Assembly: GCA_022836615.1 (NCBI GenBank)
Contig: MU405374.1
Coordinates: 17,472-81,471 of the forward strand
From: Annulohypoxylon bovei var. microspora
Taxonomy: Eukaryota; Ascomycota; Sordariomycetes; Xylariales; Hypoxylaceae
Reading direction: 5' to 3'
DNA: 64,000 nt
Below the pieces are notes generated by a model, which saw nothing but the letters and a program-made list of their open reading frames with translations, had not been told where the DNA came from and searched no databases. Both the position numbers and the translations under genes were made by a program. Positions 32,873-45,731 of this stretch are shown here, in pieces. Within the stretch, counting starts at the first letter, position 1. Every line of letters begins with the position of its first letter.

Positions 32873-33870
32873 ACGAAGGAAACACCTCGATTTGGCTTGG
32901 TTGGGGAGTGGCTCATGACTTGGATTCGAGGAACGGGAGAGAGAAAGAAGAGGTTCTACGACTGGACGCACTTCAAGTTCGCTCTTACGTTGCGATAGGG
33001 GGCTTGGTGGAATAGAGGCGACCCCTTACGATTACGACGGGGGCTAGCCAAGGTGTATAACTGTACCATCATATCAATACAAAGGGACTAATCATGAGTT
33101 TACTTTTGCGCAACGTGATTTATACATGGCCACGAAACTTGCATGTGATTATAAATTTGTAGTAATGACTTTCATTTATCTAGCTATATCCCATCTCTAT
33201 CTATGATGGTTCTTTCCTATTCCATCTATGATTGAAGTTGGAAGTTCAAGTCCCCGCCGTCCCTCGTCGTCCAGTCGTTTCTTTGAGTTGCCTTGGCCAA
33301 TCCCATCTACCGTCCCTCTATATGGCCTTGCGCTTCCCTCCGGTAATGCATTGCCCACCCCTGAACCTTTTTCTTTTGTGCGCCCTTTTTAAATACGCCA
33401 TACATTTCACCTAGACCCTCTGAGAATTTGACACGTCCTCAAGCGCAGACCCGTTATCGAAAAAGAAAAAAAAACGGCAAACCAATAACGGAATAGAATA
33501 TGCAATAGTAATACATGGGGGTATCTTCCTCGAGGCTCAAGGAGAAAAAAAAAGACGAAAAAAAAAACACTTAAGTGCCAACGGAAGGGGAGGGCAGAGG
33601 TTGCTTCAACTCGACGTGTGGGTATCATAATGCCAAGGGTCCCGTGGGGGAACCACCATGACCAACGACTGAGGAATTTGCAAAGAAATCCAAGGACGCT
33701 TGCTGGGGTATTTCATCCGTTCAAACAAACAAGGTATATTCTCCGTCGATACGTCTCCGGTTCCTTAGTTGGATGCAGTAAGCTGACCAGCTGTTGTGCT
33801 GTCTCGCAAGATTCATGTAAACATTGCCGTGGATCAGGTTTTTGTGTCATATAACCACGGCCGGCCACGT
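32873..33870. other. convergent intergenic region, no gene seen
   Basis: 3' flanks of RPT3 and LST7. Contains A-rich tracts near 33460-33570. Confidence 0.5.
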
Positions 33871-35514
33871 TCATGAGGAGAGAACGACGCCCAACTCCAA
33901 CAATAGTTGCACGAAACGTGTATGCAACTCGATGAAGAAGTCAGGAAGGCCCACTAGCTCTGCAAGTCCGCGTGCCTTAGGCGCAAATCCACCGGGACCC
34001 ATAGACCCACCCATGCGTTGCACGAAGCCGCCGCGGCCACCACCAGTAAGGAAGCTGCTTGTGTCGTTCGCCCTCTCTCTTGCTCGATCCCGGTCCAGGT
34101 TTGATCCACCAAATCCACCCCCGAGACCCAGTCCAATACCACTATCACGTGGGCCATCGCGACCAAATCCAGTTTGGCTATACGCCGCATTCAGCGCGGC
34201 AACGGGGCTGTTGGCCTCCTCGCGTTCGCGCTCTCGTTCGGCTTCTACTTCGGCAAGTTCTTGGATCCAGTTTACCAGATCTCGGAAAGCGGCGGATATG
34301 AAACTAAATGTTTTCATGGCAAGGCGCTCACGGTGCGTACTAAGCGCCAGAAACGCGTAAACCCTCTTTCGGCCGCGGGCGTGTACATCCGGAATTCTAA
34401 ATATGTACGCGGTCGTGTAGCCTGCAAGGGGGTCGCCAAAAAAGATTGGTCCGCCATTCGCTGCAGACTGTGGGTTCGGCGCCGCGGTGATATAGCCTGG
34501 CCCGTGATTGAACGGCACAGATGGGAACGGGGGCGGGATGCCAGATATCGGCGATGAGAGTGATGGACCTTGCTGCGATGTTTCCGGTCGCCGGGGAAGT
34601 GTCTCGAACGAGAGGGTCCGTAGACACGAGGCACGGACTATAGAGTATGTAGTCGGGACGACTGGCTCATGAGTTGATGTGTAGTCAAGATAGTGTGTAT
34701 GTTGCGCTACACTAGATCTGGATGAGACGCTCGAATGCGATGTCGATGTAGTCGGCCGGCGTCGCGAAGCAGAGCGTTTGGTATGGTCTCCAGGTAAAAT
34801 ATCCTCTTCCGCATCAGAAGGATATGAAGATTGCGGGTTCGAACTTGGCGGACTAAACTCGCCATTGCCTCCGTAGACCCGAGCATACGGAGCGCGTGTG
34901 CGCAATATAGGACCTCGCTGATCAGATTTGGAGTCTGCCGTTGTACTTGTGCCCTCGTCCTTCCCGCTCTTCGAGTCCTGTCTCTTGGGAAGCGTAAGAG
35001 CGCAGTTCTGGCATGGGTTTGCTCGCTTCGTGACATAGTCGTCGTAGGTTCGGCGAAAACTCGAGTCGCGCCGTAGGTTAGCTTTGCCGTTTGCTTCAGC
35101 GAAGCCGTCGGGCGCATTTCGGGGACTTTGGGGAGGCGTCTGAATAGCCGGCGTCGTAAGAGATGCAGCAGTAACAGAGTGAGCCGAGCCGCCGGGGCCG
35201 AGTTTCGACGCTCGAAGTAACGATGCGCGATGCATCTGCGCTTCGTACTCAGTCGCTGAGCTAGATGAACTGCGCGGAGATCCGAGTGTCATTTTTCTTA
35301 AAGAATCGGTAACAGTAGTCTGCGCGCCATGAGCTGCAGCACTCGTTTGCGGTCGTACTGGGTCGGATGTTTCATCGCAGCATTGCCCGCATGGCACTGG
35401 CAGGCCTTCGGTAACCATCAGAGGTGTCGGTCCATGCAAATCGCAGTAATGCGCCAGACATAGCTGGATATGGGTTAGTAAAGGCAATATTGCCGGCTTT
35501 GGAGATACCGTCAT
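33871..35514 (-). CDS. LST7: Lst7/folliculin homolog
   Basis: 547 residues from the ATG at 35514. The N-terminus THIQLCLAHYCDLHGPTPLMVTEG is the folliculin/Lst7 longin-domain start, followed by a CGQCCDE cluster, a second pair CQNCAL, a disordered Ser/Pro-rich middle, then the conserved VVPTTYSIVRASCLRTLSFE...GYTTAYIFRIPDVHARGRKRVYAFLAL...KTFSFISAAFRDLVNWIQ block and a C-terminal helix PDFFIELHTRFVQLL. Lst7 acts with Lst4 at the vacuole as a GTPase activator for Rag GTPases, signalling amino acids to TORC1. The reading frame is continuous. A splice-acceptor-like ACTAACCCATATCCAG just before the longin start means an upstream short exon is possible, so the first 17 residues are uncertain. Confidence 0.85.
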   Translation of the reverse strand: MTVSPKPAILPLLTHIQLCLAHYCDLHGPTPLMVTEGLPVPCGQCCDETSDPVRPQTSAAAHGAQTTVTDSLRKMTLGSPRSSSSSATEYEAQMHRASLLRASKLGPGGSAHSVTAASLTTPAIQTPPQSPRNAPDGFAEANGKANLRRDSSFRRTYDDYVTKRANPCQNCALTLPKRQDSKSGKDEGTSTTADSKSDQRGPILRTRAPYARVYGGNGEFSPPSSNPQSSYPSDAEEDILPGDHTKRSASRRRPTTSTSHSSVSSRSSVAQHTHYLDYTSTHEPVVPTTYSIVRASCLRTLSFETLPRRPETSQQGPSLSSPISGIPPPFPSVPFNHGPGYITAAPNPQSAANGGPIFFGDPLAGYTTAYIFRIPDVHARGRKRVYAFLALSTHRERLAMKTFSFISAAFRDLVNWIQELAEVEAEREREREEANSPVAALNAAYSQTGFGRDGPRDSGIGLGLGGGFGGSNLDRDRARERANDTSSFLTGGGRGGFVQRMGGSMGPGGFAPKARGLAELVGLPDFFIELHTRFVQLLLELGVVLSS

Positions 35515-37200
35515 GGTCGGCCAAGATATATTCGAACACAGATGACTTGGTAGAACACACGTGCTAAAATAGAATATCGGAATCGAATTATGGTGAAGCA
35601 CTGGCAACGCCCGGGCAGGCCATAATAAGTTGATCAAGAGTGGGGGTCAGGTTCACTAGAAGGAGTCGGTCTGGGGGCCAAGGGAGGGTAGGAGATGAGT
35701 AAGTTTTAAAAGACAAACAGGAAGGAGGCGGAAAGTTTCGCAAGGCAATGCTTATGAGTGTGAAAACGTCACCGTCGCGCAAGGGGGGATTGCAAGGTAA
35801 GTCTAATTTCAAGTTGGCAACTTGGGCATCTGCGACAATCATAGCACCCGTACCAATCACGGTCGACAGTTGGCTGACTTGGGGCGTAGCGGCACATCGC
35901 TTCGCTCCGTGCCGTCGCGATGGTAATAGGGGGGACCGTCCAACATAAGCAGTCAAAGCAAGTAAGACCTGGGGGGCTAGGGGGGGCTGATGAGAGATGA
36001 GGGAGTGTGGGGGACACGAGGCTTCTAGGATGGTCTGGAAAGGCGAGGCGGTGAAGGGATTCGACCAGGAAGCTAGAGGGGACCGGGAGGATGAATGGAT
36101 AGGAATGGTGGGAGCAAGAGGGTGTGGGACACACACATGTGTTCAAAGAAAGAGGCAAACCAAAGCCCTAAAAAGCTAAGGTATGCAGGTCAGACTAGTG
36201 GTAAACGGGATTTGTATCTAAGCTCTCCCAGTTTCTGTGCGTAAAAGTAAATTGGGGGGTTTTTTAGAGAGAGCTGACAAGACGCGTGACGCGACCATAG
36301 ACTCAGAATAACCATTGGGTTTTGATGTTCTGGTATTCTGATGATCTGACTAGTCACGATGCAACATGGAAAAGGGGGCAGAGGGAATAAAAATAAAATA
36401 AAGAGGGAAAAAAGAAGAAGAAAGGTAGAAGATGACGACTTTACTTACTATGGACGTCATGACGCTTCCAACAGCACACAGCTGCTGTTTGTGGAGCGTT
36501 GCACCGCGGGGTTGTTCGACTTCAAGAGCGAACCAGTGTAGGTGAACCCAGCAAACCCAGTGAACCCAGTACCAATGAAGAGAGCAGAGGGCCAATGAAG
36601 TGACCCCCAAATATTCCAATCTCCCTCCCACGCGCGTCCCGCGTTCTGGCCTTGTTCCCGTCTCTTTTATCCAACCTTGGAAGGCGGCCAAGCAGGGACC
36701 TTTTGTAGGATACTCAAAAGTATTATCTCATTAGAAAAAGAACGATAGGGCACCAACACGGGCTGGTAGGTCGGGCTCTCTCTTTTCTTCTCTCAGATCC
36801 CCCCCCTGCGCCCACGGTTGCGTATGCGGCTGCGTCTGCGTCGGTGTTATCCAGTTCCAGGAAAGCGATGCGAAACGCGAAATGCGGAATGGGTTGTGCA
36901 GTCAATCACGAGCCACAATCCAAGTAAATTCGGATCAGGATGACAAGACAGCAAATATGTCACCAATCGGCTCTTAGTCCTGTAATATTGATCCTTGTGT
37001 TTCGTTCTGGTTGGCTCACTTTTCCCAGGGCGGTCGCAAAGGAAGCCTCTCGCGGATTGGAGGGAAAAGAAATAGCGCTAAATAACTGCTGCGAAGCTGA
37101 CCTCTAACTACCTAGGTACCTAGGTAGGTAGGTTGTGTGATGGCGGGGATCTAGGTGAAGCAGGTTATGGTAGGTGATCATGCGCGGAAAGGATGCCGGA
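35515..37200. other. LST7 upstream region, no gene seen
   Basis: Contains long pyrimidine/purine-biased tracts on the minus strand that suit a leader. The open frames there lack family resemblance. A TAGGTACCTAGG-type motif is at 37108-37132. Confidence 0.5.
37108..37132. repeat. TAGGTACCTA-type palindromic motif
   Basis: One of about ten intergenic copies of ACCTAGGTACCTAGGTAGG-like sequence in the window; see findings. Confidence 0.7.
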
Positions 37201-40200
37201 TGCTGGATGTTGGATTAGGTACTGAATACTGCAAAGGATCGTGACAGCACTGCAGGTCGTGATGAACAGGTTGTACTGGAGAACTCTAAAAACAGCGATA
37301 TTGTTAGCTACTAGGTAAGGGATTCCTTAGGTGTAGAACATTAATTAACGAGGAGGAATGGTTAGGGCATTCGAACTTTGAAGTTGAATAACCTCATGCA
37401 GGTTGTAAGTTCCAAGGTTGCATCCAAAGCTGTGCCTAAGGTTGTAATTGAATAACCTCGTGGCTAACCCATCAAAATTTTGAAACCTTCAAGGTTGCTG
37501 TGTAGGTACTAGGTAGGTATGAGGTAGTTGGTATAGAAGTTGACAGGTACGACGTACTTACCTAGGTAATATTATGATGTTGTCGGTATTACGATTGTTG
37601 CAGTTGCTTCTTTCTTTCCTTCGAACCCTTGGAACCTTAAGGAATGCCACGATGAGGCAGGTAAGATCACAACCTTGGAACCTACCTACAAGGTAGGAAG
37701 AATTGAAGGAAACTACACCCTAACGCTGAATATCGCACATATCCCTTCTTATAAATTATTTTTCCTCCTTCTTTCAATGTTCCTTATTTCCTTTTCGATC
37801 AACGAAGTTGGCCTATGGTCGAAATTGAGGGTATTTCGTATGTAAATATTATTTTTAACTCCCTGCCAACGGCAACCAGTTCGTAAAAGTTGACTCGGAT
37901 TTTATTGCCAATGGGGTTCTCTGCCTTTTTAATCATGTATTACGACCGTTTTCTCGCTGATCCAGAAGCAGACCTAGCCGATTAAGAGGGACCGCTACGA
38001 CGTGGTACTGCCGGGACCTGGGTCTTTGGTTGCGGAGGGAAGATTCGCTGGGTGGTCGATACCACCTCAATCGCCTTAGTTTCGCGTTCCCGGATGCCCC
38101 AGCCGGTAGGGGTGGCCTTCTAGAAGAACCACTAGAATCGCAATGCAGTACTGGGCTGGCTAGGAACACCTAAGTAGTCGTAGTATGCAGATGTGGGACT
38201 GCCACACCGACGAGACGGTGCTCACCTATTATTAACCAGGTTCTTCGGCCCACTTGTCGCGTGTCGGTCTTGACCGGGGTTGCGACAATTCAGTCAGAAG
38301 GCCAGTCTGGGCAGGATTCCCCTCGTTATCCGCTATCCTAATTGTTGGATACACGAGGATGGGAACCAGAAATAGACGTATTCTCTACCCCCGAATATAT
38401 TCGCTCGAGTGAGTTTGATTTGTGTAAGCGAAACAACCGAATCTTCGAACCAGCTGTTGTCGTCCAAGAATTAGTCAGTCTATGTTGACCCAGTTGTCTA
38501 GGGCTGTTGAGTTATTACGTATTTGCGTACCAATTACCGTGTGTGCAGAAGTTTGCCGACCGTGTTGGGACAAGCCGGAACAGATCTCGGTCGAATTCTA
38601 TGTACTTGGCACAAAGATATTTTTATAATATGGGGACTCAAGGAGTTTGCCGGCAAGTTGAAACTCAGGGTCCTGACTCGAAAAATCTCTAAAGAGCATG
38701 TGAAGAGAACAAACTCGACTTAGAAGTTAAGACTTAACAAACACCCCATACCATGTCCGTGGCTGGGCGGAACGGAGATATTATATCACACACCTCCAGT
38801 TGCGCCAACGTAGACTAGGTTTTGAGCGAAAACTGATCTTGTATAGGTATTCAGCGTCGGGCAATATAACAAACACAGGGAACATCGTCGGGTGTCGCAT
38901 CGTGAATATCTACCAGGACTATAACCGTTAATTCTAATTGGACAATTCATCCTGGCCGTCGGATATCGTCCCCCTGCTTTACTTGGGTACCATCTACTGT
39001 GTAGCGTCATCGCTGTCCAGGGAGAGGGTACCTCGCATACCAAATACCAAAGCGCATGGGAGTATACGATCTAGGTCCTGAGTGATGGTAAACCCTGGGG
39101 AATGGGGGATGTTAAGTCGGAGCATCTCCCTGTCCACGACAGGGAATTCGGAGTCAAGGTTAAGTATCAAACCACTCAAACAGGAAAGCAACTAAGCAAC
39201 TCCGGATCGTGGTCAACGATTACTGCAGACATTTCCAACCTCCTTTTTCGTCAGAGTTTGTTCCAGGGGCACCACCATGAAGAAAATATGCCGCAGAAGT
39301 TCGATATTTCCAGGCCCCTTATGGTCAGATACGTACCACCTCATTGGTATCCCAATCAATAAATTCAATTTGCTCGGCAAATCGGAATAGAGCAATAGAT
39401 CTCAACGTGAGATTTTTACAACCTTCACAGATGTCAGCATGTCAATAAAAAGGCTTGGCAAAGTTGGTAACAATTTCCGAGCTTCTGTAAACTGGCAGCT
39501 TAGCTGTCGTCTCACGATACACCAGTTATTATCGTACTACCCGTAAGCATGCATACAGCTTTAGACTTATCATATTCTTACGGATCATTACAGAAACTCG
39601 CCGTCATCTTGGTTCCTTACCTCCTCTATCATTACATCACCTTATCTAGACTCCAACTAATTTATTAAGCGAGTCTGCTACCACCTAGACGTACATGCAC
39701 GTACATGCACATATTTCCGTGCATGTCAGACCCTTCACATGCTTCTCATACATCCCATGCTTTCTATAATCAGCAGGAACCCCTTTGGTTAATTAATTAC
39801 CCGTGCAGCTTCGAGAGACATCAACTGCCGTTACTATTACTACTGTATCGCATCAAGCAGCAACCATCAACCGTTTTTAAAGTGACAGCGTACCCGACAC
39901 TCTGACATACATGAACCGACACACCTCTTGTTTAGCTCCTAGATTCCATGCGCTAGGAATATATTCCATCGCCAGAAATAGCTCGACTAATTCCAATTCT
40001 CGGGATGTTCGGGAATACCGCACATTCTACTAGGTAATAGGTATTCAGGGCATAAGTTATCATCGGTGTATCTTTTTACTATTTTCATGTCGACAATGAC
40101 ACATACCTAGACTTCTACGCGGGGCCTTGGGATCGTGGGGATTTCCCCGGTTTCTACTATCCAACATATCATTGCCTATCTACTGTAGCGGATAATCGAT

Positions 40201-43200
40201 ATCTCTTCAGTGGCCTTATTAAACGGTCCGTTTTCATTGGTTTGCGCCGGTTCTCATTTCACCCCCAGGGCTCTCCTCATTTATTACATGGATTGATATT
40301 CTAGCGTCCGAGGTGTCGCCCTCACCTCTCCGCAACCGACCGTTCACCGGTTTCTAAAGCGCTCAGCCCAGTGCCAGAAATGGTTTGATCGATGTGACTT
40401 CGCCGGATGAACGTGCCCGTGCATTCCCAGATCGGCGCATGGCCCCTCAGGGATCCGGGATTCTAATCTCGCTCGTCTGTCTTTCTTGCATGGTAACCCC
40501 GAACCAGCGAACCCAGAGTGTTGGATCATTGGAACGATTCTCACATGCCTGTATGGTAGTAGTGACGTACCACTGAAGTGCATCATAAGTTATAACCATC
40601 CAATACAAAATAGCCGACTCGCCGTCTTAACTTCAAGGGTCGTCACTCTCAGTTCTGCTTAGCAAGTAAAAGGTGAAATTATCAATACGTTGAGTTCGGT
40701 TAATTATTTCGCCTAAGATTCATCTCATGTCAACCCGGCCGTTGTTAAGAGCTCTTTGAGCAAACTCCAAGGCTTCACCAAGTCCGGGGTGCGTCAAGCA
40801 TCAAGCAATGCACACGTGGGCATCCACGGGATACGATGTAACGATCGCGTTCGGAAGGAGAGTTTCAGTAACCAGACGCATGTTTCTCGCTTCAGGTCTA
40901 TTTTCGAGTATGTACTCCATATAGGTTTGTATCATGTGCTTTATGTAGCGTAAGACTGACTTGACCTGCATAACGAGCCGTCCCGTTCCGTTGTGACGCG
41001 TAGGCCGAATAGGCCCTCTCGTTCGTCCTTACTATCGCGGATAGTCGCAGAGGCCATTCCCACCGCGTGCGTACCCTTACGCCCGTACATTTTAACTATA
41101 ATCTACGACGCGGCTCGATGCATTCGCCTATGCACGTCTCCCGCCCGTTTCCACTATGTGCTCCAGGTTTTCATAATCACCTGCTAAAGACGGGATGATT
41201 TTCAAGCGGCATTAAAACTAGCACCTTCTATTCCGGGTCTTTGGGTTTCTTCTATGTCCTCGGTCCGTATGTTCAGGGACCTTAAACAACCGACCTCAGC
41301 CGGTTCGGTTTCTAATCCCGCAATCTCCGCCCGCTTTGATATCCAACCCCCGGTTCTTAGACTTCGGTCAAGATTCAGATCGGACGGACCAACAATTACA
41401 TTTTAGAACTAGCGGCGCACTTCATCCAATGACGTCGTGCGTATTTGAATCATCCCGTCACCAACGTTGCCTCCAATGGACACCTCGAACAACTCCAAAA
41501 TTCCTTACTACTCTGGCTATTTAGCCTGAAATATGCATGGGCTATGGGGACGACGAATCTGGAAACATCCATGTGCCATAACCTCTATCTGTCCGGTGGA
41601 GTATAATCTCGACTGCATCGGACGCACCCTTTAAGGACATGATTACGTATCAAATTACGAAACACTTTTCTTTTAGGAAACAACATGACGAATTAGGAAC
41701 GCTCCAAGTTGCGGTTTGGCTAATTTAGGATGTTATAGAACTGTCAGGGGTGCTTAATGCACGTCAAATATAACTCCCTGGAGTATAGACGTCAGAAGGT
41801 CAAATTATAGTCCCTTTCCTAGACCTCAATGCTAGGATTTTCTAGCATGGGGATAACAATTTTGGCTTCTCATAAAAACCTAGAGTATTAATTTCAAGCT
41901 TCGTACACTAAGCTCGCTTCATGAACCCAAATTGAGCACCTTGGCTTGGATCTTCCTGGTAACCACCGGTCTGCTTCCAATGGCGCTTTAATAATCGAGT
42001 GGCGTTTCAGGCATTCATCGTCCCTTTCGCTCTTCTTGCTTCCGCTTACTTGAAATAGGAAACGTGGTTACGAAGCATCGTGAGTCGGGGCATTGTAGTA
42101 AGATTAAAATGGTTGAAAGTGTTTGGGCCAGCATCTGAACTTTGGTCGTATTATGTCTCAGTCACCTAGGGCCTCCATGGCATGTCAAGCTACCTACTAT
42201 CCAGCTTACTCCGTGTGCTAAATAGATTAGCATATTGTTTACTTCTCCAACAACAGCGTTTAGCTCCCCATCGAGGTGTGAAAGTAAACATTCAGAATAT
42301 TACTTGTCAGGGGATAGAAGTGACGGCTAGACGTGTCAAAACAATGTGAAAGATAACAGAGAGGTTCGCTTTTCCTAGCTGATAATTAGTATGATGAATA
42401 GACTACTACTTACCTAGTTATGCCTAGCCTCTAACGTAGATTGCACTTTATCTGGAATTGCTTCAAAAGGTGCCTACTTCACGACAACAGTATTGGAAGT
42501 AAGTAGCGGAGCTTCGAATTTTTCGATCATGATAGTCGGTTCTATAATAACGCAATGACATTAAAGAAGTATTTAATTAAGTTTAACCTGAGTAATTATA
42601 CGGATTTTGGCTGTTGGTGGCTTAAATATTTAAGTTCAGTTTTCTTGAAAGCTTTCGAGAAAATTTCAACTAACTTAATGCTTTTCTTATATCTCCGCAG
42701 ATTTTAATCGTCAGTTACATCGGCATTATTAAACTGGTAACTGTTTATTAATTAAAATATTACATTAATTATTCCCGACTTGGTGACTTAAGCGAGTAGG
42801 TAGGTAGCTTCCCAAGACTTTCTTATTCTTTTAACAAACCTTGATTCTTATAATCCATTAACTAACTGCCTAAACAGTTGACTAAATTGATTGGACAATA
42901 AAAGAATGTTATACTCAAATAAACTTATATACTATTATTTCTCATGAAAGGGTTAAGGGATTATAGATGGAAGTAAGAAATAGAAAGCATGACTGGGTAC
43001 TAACCGCACTTTATTGGTCTTATAGCAAATTAAAAGACACTGAGGTTTATCGACACTACTGATACTGTTTACTAACCTAGGCATATACAGTTGGTATTCA
43101 AAGTATCAATATATACACGAATGGTTGCTTGGCCCGCAGAAGTGAAGAGCATAAACTTATACACCACCACCGAACACCACGTACCTTCCGCTCCCACCAC

Positions 43201-43300
43201 CACGCCCCCTGAAATCGAGCTAATTGACCAAGGGTACCTAAATAACAAGAAAGTCGAGCAAAGGCCGAAGAGGTAAAACTGATTCTAGCTGACCTCTAGT
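37201..43300. other. 6.1-kb gene-free stretch
   Basis: No open frame with recognisable domain, no splice-linked exon chain and no RNA gene was found. The 37.3-37.7 kb part contains diverged copies of TTGAATAACCTCRTG and AAGGTTG. The 42.4-43.1 kb part is AT-rich. A GTACATGCAC tandem occurs at about 39692-39720. It may be decayed mobile DNA, but no termini were found. Confidence 0.5.
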
Positions 43301-44264
43301 CTAACAAGCCGCAACAGTGGAGAACTTGCAGTTATTGCTAGGACCGGAGCCGATCTTCTTGGGCTCATTGCCAGGCGTGGTACCCTCATACTCCTTAAAA
43401 GTCTGTCAGCAAGCTATTTCTCATTTTGCCCTAGGTGCTTAGACCACCAAATCATCGCGGCAATATAGTAACGGTATATACTTACAACACAGATATCTTT
43501 AACAGAAGAAGCGCAGCTGCTCTGAATGGTAGCAATGTCGCCCTTGTTAGAGTTTATACCAACAAGGGTCGAGCCATCGTAGGCCTTGACGTTCTTCACG
43601 ACAACGTTGCGCTGACCCATGGTCTTGCAGTTGCCGCATGAGCGGTACAGCTTCCCGAAGTCGACCACGGTGAAGCCGTCGATGGTTACGGTTCCGAGGC
43701 CGTTGTGCTGGATGACCTTATCCTCGGCCCCTGTGGCGCCCCTATCCCACTTTGTTAGCCTAGCCCCTTATCCCCTTATTCCACCACCAACCGAACAACC
43801 GCCCTCCAACCCAGTGCAACTTAGGAGACATGAACACAAACTTACCCTCCAATAACACTAGCATCCCCATCCCCCTTCAAGCTCAGCGCGTCCTCGCAGA
43901 CGGCGGCCCACCACACGTTCTCGACCGTGCACGCGCCCTTGCAGTGGACGCCCTCGATCTGGTCCTTGCCGATGATGGCGTTCTTCAGCGTCGCGCCGTC
44001 CTCGAGCAGGAACACGGCGTCCGAGTCCCCGCCCTCGGCCTGCCCCGTGCACGACACGCCGCGCCCGTACGTCTTCATGCCGCCGTCGAACGGCGTGCCG
44101 GCTGGCACTGTGCGCGCTGTCGTGAAGGTGACCGAGCCCTTCGAGGCGGGGATCGGGAAGGAGGCTCGCTTGGAGAGTGCGGAGAGTGTGTTGGGCGTTA
44201 TGGGCGTCGGGGGTGTGGCGAGGGCCGTGGAGGCGCTGAGGAGGGTGAGGAGGGCGAATTTCAT
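43301..44264 (-). CDS. secreted pectate lyase, polysaccharide lyase family 3
   Basis: Three exons complement(join(43301..43402, 43486..43741, 43846..44264)), 258 residues. A signal peptide (MKFALLTLLSASTALA) and short propeptide ending near Lys-Arg precede the PL3 beta-helix: VFLLEDGATLKNAIIGKDQIEGVHCKGACTVENVWWAAVCEDALSLKG, then HNGLGTVTIDGFTVVDFGKLYRSCGNC and a Cys-rich end. PL3 enzymes cleave demethylated pectin by beta-elimination outside the cell, suggesting plant-associated or saprotrophic life. Length matches the roughly 240-residue family. Exon 1 is strongly GC-rich in third positions compared with exons 2 and 3. Confidence 0.93.
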
Positions 44265-45731
44265 GGTTGCGGTTGTTGGAGGCTGTGGGGGTGTTGGGTA
44301 TCAGGAGGATGATCGAGGAGAAGGGGGTATAACGAATGGACCGCCTGGGTTAAAAAACGTATTTCAAGATGAGTTGGAAAGAATGACAATGGCGAGCTCA
44401 GGAGGGTGTCCTTGAGGATGAGGAATATCCTCTCGAGTCTTGACAATGGCATATTTGACCCTTTATATACGTTGTGAAATACATTCTTCTCAATGAACAA
44501 CGTGAGATCTCATCGTGATCGATGAGATCTCCCCTGACGTTGAGCTGAGCATGCTCTTGGCGATACTCCTGCCAAGACGGTATAGTTGCTGGAATTGGAA
44601 ACTAACTCTACGATTCCCAGTCCGTATAGTCAGAACCGCGCTTGGCTGCTCTACGAGACAACGTAATAGAATCCACCACAGTACTACATCCTTCCCTTAT
44701 AAACACTCTACCACAAACATTGTGCTAATAGAATCATCTCATCTTATACATCAGATGGACTGATTTATAAATTTATCCTTCCCGTCGTGCATATTCCGTC
44801 TCGAGGTCAACAGGCTAATATGTTGAATTACGAGAGTTATACTACATCAGAAAGGGACGATGGTCGACGGTCGTCCAATCTGGAAGTTTTTGGGAAGGTC
44901 TTTTAGAACAGTGGCATAAACGCCAAGCGTAATGAGCAGGGTGTTCAGTAAGTGAAGTCGGAAATTGGCTTGTTTGACCTTTGGTTTGACTTACTTGGTC
45001 TTAGTTGAACTTTCGAGGTTCTGACAGATGGAGACTTGAGTGGGTCCTAGAATGTGAAGATATTCAGGTCTACCTATCCTTTGATCTTTAGTAATTAGAC
45101 TTTGGTAGTTAATTTTCTGGATTAGAAGAATCCTATTCCGATTTGAGAGCTTGGAGGTTGACCAAACTAAATTAACTAACTACCTTGTGGAGAGCATCGC
45201 CGAAATGCGATGGGATTCAGATCCACTAGGCGATTATTCGTGGAATATCTCGCTAAATATTGTTTCACCAGATTCCCCGGTGGACTCCTATTTGCCTTGC
45301 ACGGGAAGAGCGTACGTATGTACGTAACAGTACGACTAGTAAGGATCGACATCAGACAAGTGGATCGACGGAATCTCCACTGTTTCAATACGGCGGCATA
45401 TGCTAAAATAGTCAGGCAACCTTGCGATTCACATAATCTCCTAAGATCTCTTCGTTCTCGAACTCAGAGGCTGAGGTTTTGAAGAGTACTGCTAGCTACT
45501 TATAATCTACCTACCTAGTTAGTCTTGTATACAATTTTCATGTCCCTCGCCCTTTTGAAGAATAGAAAGAATGAATAAAGTTTTCCTAGCCACTTTTGTG
45601 TTAAGAATAAATCCAACCTCACGAAGCGGAGGTAGCAAATCTCATTCGAGGTACAAGACTCAACTCGTAGGAAATCCTCGTTGATAACTACCCATGACTC
45701 CCGAGGAGTCCCTCTTTACTAGCGCCCTCGC
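44265..45731. other. intergenic region, no gene seen
   Basis: Promoter side of the pectate lyase and 3' flank of the DUF427 gene. Only short unrelated frames. Confidence 0.5.

Noticed and set aside
35588..36136. 182-codon minus-strand frame upstream of LST7
   Set aside because: Pro/Ser/Leu-rich product from a pyrimidine tract, without family resemblance; more likely LST7 leader.
38786..39191. Overlapping short minus-strand frames
   Set aside because: Two mutually out-of-frame short products with no domain; consistent with chance.
39102..39362. 86-codon plus-strand frame in the gene-free stretch
   Set aside because: ATG-started but without homology hints, splice partners or composition bias.
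43830..44415. Plus-strand frames of about 160 codons over the pectate lyase
   Set aside because: Antisense shadows of the GC-rich PL3 exon 1.
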